Shown here: positions 6,744 through 8,210 of the stretch, one piece after another
How the letters are laid out: each line of letters opens with the position of its first letter
How positions within the stretch are numbered: position 1 is the stretch's first letter
Assembly: GCA_002297865.1 (NCBI GenBank)
Contig: DBKX01000145.1
Location: 2,333-10,542, forward strand
Length of the DNA stretch: 8,210 bases
Direction of reading: 5' to 3'
Origin: Lachnoclostridium sp. UBA739
GTDB lineage: Bacteria; Bacillota_A; Clostridia; Lachnospirales; Lachnospiraceae
Translations under genes and position numbers: made by a program
Notes under the pieces: model-generated
The model's input: only the letters and a program-made list of their open reading frames with translations
Told to the model about the DNA's origin: nothing
The model's database searches: none

Positions 6744-6856
6744 TCACATTAGCTTATGATATGACGCCTCTAAAGTAGAAATGGTAAATAACTAGAATCT
6801 GCTTTGGAGGCTTTTTGGTGTTTTGGAGGCTTCAGAATCTTTTTACGCTAATGTGA
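6744..6856. repeat. 10-bp inverted repeat enclosing the chemoreceptor terminator
   Basis: TCACATTAGC (6744-6753) and GCTAATGTGA (6847-6856) are perfect inverted copies 93 bp apart, enclosing the terminator hairpin. The left arm is preceded by GGGGACTG (6737-6743 region), reminiscent of the ends of some Firmicute insertion elements and miniature transposons; the right arm lacks the matching CAGTCC. No reading frame is inside. It may be a decayed miniature element or simply a chance outer stem. Confidence 0.4.
6766..6816 (+). terminator. Probable terminator of the chemoreceptor gene
   Basis: GCCTCTAAAGTAGA (6766-6779) can pair along its whole 14 bases with 6798-6811 (two G-U pairs in RNA), leaving an 18-base loop, and five T residues follow (6812-6816). 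A second copy of TTTGGAGGCTT (6803-6813 and 6822-6832) offers an alternative partner for the left arm. The large loop and short T-run lower confidence slightly. Confidence 0.65.
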
Positions 6857-6883
6857 TTTATGAATTTTTGTAAAGAATTTTTC

Positions 6884-6912
6884 TTGACATCTATATTGGC
6901 TTCTGTTATAAT
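6884..6912 (+). promoter_or_regulatory. Perfect-consensus sigma-A promoter of ylxM-ffh
   Basis: TTGACA (6884-6889) and TATAAT (6907-6912) match the sigma-A consensus in all twelve positions with the optimal 17-bp spacing. Transcription should begin near 6919, which proves that an in-frame ATG at 6860 cannot be the ylxM start. The 11-mer TTTGTAAAGAA occurs on both sides of the promoter (6867-6877 and 6917-6927), 50 bp apart. Confidence 0.93.
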
Positions 6913-6918
6913 GCTGTT

Positions 6919-6944
6919 TGTAAAGAAAAAACCTTTACAGGTGG
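6919..6944 (+). promoter_or_regulatory. 5'-terminal hairpin abutting the ylxM ribosome site
   Basis: TGTAAAG (6919-6925) and CTTTACA (6933-6939) form a perfect 7-bp stem with a seven-base A-rich loop. It starts at the predicted first base of the transcript and its last paired base is the first base of the Shine-Dalgarno AGGTGG (6939-6944). It could protect the 5' end or limit ribosome access; this role is inferred. Confidence 0.5.
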
Positions 6945-6952
6945 TGCTCAAC

Positions 6953-7297
6953 ATGGAAATGGATAATATAGTAGAGCTTTCGTTGCTTTACGATTTCTAC
7001 GGTGCCTTATTAAAAGAACATAAACGTGAGATATTTGAAGATTACATTTTGAACGATTATTCCCTAAGCGAAATTGCCACAGAAAAAGGGATGACAAGAC
7101 AAGGCGTGTATGATATTATTAAACGGAGTAGCAAAGAACTTCGTTTATATGAAGAAAAGCTCTCATTAGTTCATAAATTTCAAAAGACCAAAGAAATGGT
7201 AAACCAGATTCAATCCCTTGCAAGAGGAATTGACGGTTATAACGAGAATATTAAAAAAATTCAGCATATTTCAACTAAAATATTAGATGAACTATAG
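6953..7297 (+). CDS. ylxM: YlxM/p13-family putative DNA-binding protein (UPF0122)
   Basis: This small helix-turn-helix protein is encoded immediately before ffh in most Firmicutes; work in streptococci links YlxM to modulation of signal recognition particle assembly. From the chosen start it has 115 residues, the normal family length. It opens with MEMDNIVELSLLYDFYGALL, and the HTH resembling sigma-70 region 4 is at about 31-58 (YILNDYSLSEIA, then EKGMTRQGVYDIIKR). A coiled, lysine-rich C-terminal helix follows. The frame stays open to an ATG at 6860, but that start lies upstream of the promoter and would add a spurious hydrophobic leader; AGGTGG (6939-6944), eight bases before 6953, supports the shorter form. 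The stop is 14 bases before the ffh start, indicating one operon. Confidence 0.93.
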   Translation: MEMDNIVELSLLYDFYGALLKEHKREIFEDYILNDYSLSEIATEKGMTRQGVYDIIKRSSKELRLYEEKLSLVHKFQKTKEMVNQIQSLARGIDGYNENIKKIQHISTKILDEL

Positions 7298-7311
7298 AAG
7301 GGATGGTGCGT

Positions 7312-8210
7312 GTGGCATTTAACAGCTTATCAGAAAAACTGCAAAATGTTTTTAAAAATTTAAAAGGAAAAGGCCGTTTGACAGAAGCGGACGTGAAAGC
7401 TGCTTTAAAAGAAGTTAAAATGGCTCTTTTGGAAGCTGATGTAAACTTTAAAGTTGTTAAGAACTTTATTAAGACAGTACAGGACCGAGCGATAGGTCAA
7501 GATGTCATGAACAGCCTTACCCCGGCACAGATGGTAATTAAGATTGTTAACGAAGAACTTGTTTCTCTTATGGGGGATGAAACCAAAGAGATAACATTAA
7601 AGCCTGGTAATGAAATTACAATTATTATGATGTGTGGTTTGCAAGGTGCTGGTAAAACAACAACTACTGCAAAGTTAGCAGGCAAGTTTAAGCAAAAAGG
7701 GAAAAGACCTTTACTTGTTGCTTGTGACGTATACCGTCCAGCCGCAATCAAGCAGTTACAGATAAATGGTGAAAAACAGGGAGTTGAAGTCTTCTCTATG
7801 GGAGATGGACATAAACCTGTTAATATTGCAAAAGCTGCTGTTGAACATGCAGCAAAGAATAATTTAAATGTTGTTATACTTGATACAGCAGGTCGTCTTC
7901 ATATTGATGAATCCATGATGGACGAGTTGATTGAGATTAAAGAAAATCTTAATGTTGATCATACTGTGCTTGTTGTTGATGCAATGACAGGTCAGGATGC
8001 AGTTAATGTGGCAGAGACATTTAATAATAAAATTAGCATTACAGGTGTTATCCTTACAAAGCTGGATGGTGATACAAGAGGCGGTGCCGCCCTTTCTATT
8101 CGTGCAGTAACAGGAAAACCTATTCTATATATTGGTATGGGTGAGAAACTTTCCGATTTGGAACAGTTTTACCCAGACAGAATGGCATCACGTATTTTAG
8201 GTATGGGTGA
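7312..8210 (+). CDS. ffh: Signal recognition particle GTPase Ffh (SRP54), 3' end missing
   Basis: Ffh binds the SRP RNA and hydrophobic signal sequences on nascent chains and, with the receptor FtsY, delivers ribosomes to the Sec translocon. The visible 299 codons hold the complete N domain (about 1-95, beginning MAFNSLSEKLQNVFKNLKGK) and almost all of the G domain: P-loop GLQGAGKTTTT (109-119), DVYRPAA (139-145), DTAGR (191-195) and TKLDGDTRGG (249-258). The methionine-rich M domain lies beyond the right edge; the window ends two bases into codon 300. GTG at 7312 is chosen because it gives the standard MAF-SLS N-terminus and sits nine bases after GAAGGG (7297-7302). In-frame ATG 7303 and GTG 7306 are possible but too close to that site. 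It is co-transcribed with ylxM, is not broken, and is an essential housekeeping gene. Confidence 0.97.
   Translation, partial: MAFNSLSEKLQNVFKNLKGKGRLTEADVKAALKEVKMALLEADVNFKVVKNFIKTVQDRAIGQDVMNSLTPAQMVIKIVNEELVSLMGDETKEITLKPGNEITIIMMCGLQGAGKTTTTAKLAGKFKQKGKRPLLVACDVYRPAAIKQLQINGEKQGVEVFSMGDGHKPVNIAKAAVEHAAKNNLNVVILDTAGRLHIDESMMDELIEIKENLNVDHTVLVVDAMTGQDAVNVAETFNNKISITGVILTKLDGDTRGGAALSIRAVTGKPILYIGMGEKLSDLEQFYPDRMASRILGMG

Noticed and set aside
6860..6952. N-terminal 31-residue hydrophobic extension of YlxM
   Set aside because: These codons coincide with the perfect TTGACA-17-TATAAT promoter, the start precedes the transcript, and homologues begin at the internal Met (6953) that has a good ribosome site.
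7497..7751. 84-codon minus-strand frame within ffh
   Set aside because: It is antisense to the conserved P-loop region of Ffh and shows no features of its own.

Overview
This window reads as chromosome of a low-GC, motile Firmicute, most likely a Lachnospiraceae-type Clostridium (inference). The reasons are AT-rich coding with consistent codon use, strong purine-rich Shine-Dalgarno sites, U-tailed hairpin terminators, the ylxM-ffh gene pair typical of Firmicutes, a chemoreceptor, and a sigma-D-like promoter. Nothing seen requires a plasmid or phage origin. No rRNA, tRNA, CRISPR array, intact insertion sequence or riboswitch was recognised.

Layout. Bases 1-49 hold the terminator of a gene lying to the left of the window. 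Bases 223-2467 are a two-gene unit: an OPT-family oligopeptide transporter and, four bases later, a small PqqD-like winged-helix protein. A strong 15-bp hairpin terminator closes the unit. Facing it on the minus strand (2521-3255) is a secreted protein with the DUF4163/DUF3298 (RsiV-type) module. A 419-bp intergenic region follows. It carries the promoter signals of the next gene, including a close match to the sigma-D (sigma-28, flagellar/chemotaxis) consensus, and an unexplained strong Shine-Dalgarno with a 20-codon ORF that overlaps the next start codon. Bases 3675-4994 encode a 439-residue stand-alone condensation-domain/alcohol-acyltransferase-like protein with an HxxxDG motif, closed by a 16-bp perfect hairpin terminator. 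Bases 5231-6700 encode a methyl-accepting chemotaxis protein whose sensor is a bundle of about six membrane helices. Between it and ylxM lie a terminator and a wider inverted repeat. From 6884 a perfect-consensus promoter drives ylxM (start corrected to 6953) and ffh, the signal recognition particle GTPase, which runs off the right edge.

How the genes may work together. OPT and PqqD-like are probably co-transcribed, which makes a peptide-import or peptide-handling role for the small protein an open question. The acyltransferase-like gene and the chemoreceptor are separate transcription units, but they share a promoter-region motif and similar promoter elements, which hints at common control, possibly as part of the motility regulon. 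YlxM-Ffh is the housekeeping membrane-protein targeting unit. The most novel material is the sigma-D-like control of a condensation-type enzyme and the maturase-less PqqD protein behind an OPT transporter. There is no clear-cut new defence or mobile system here.
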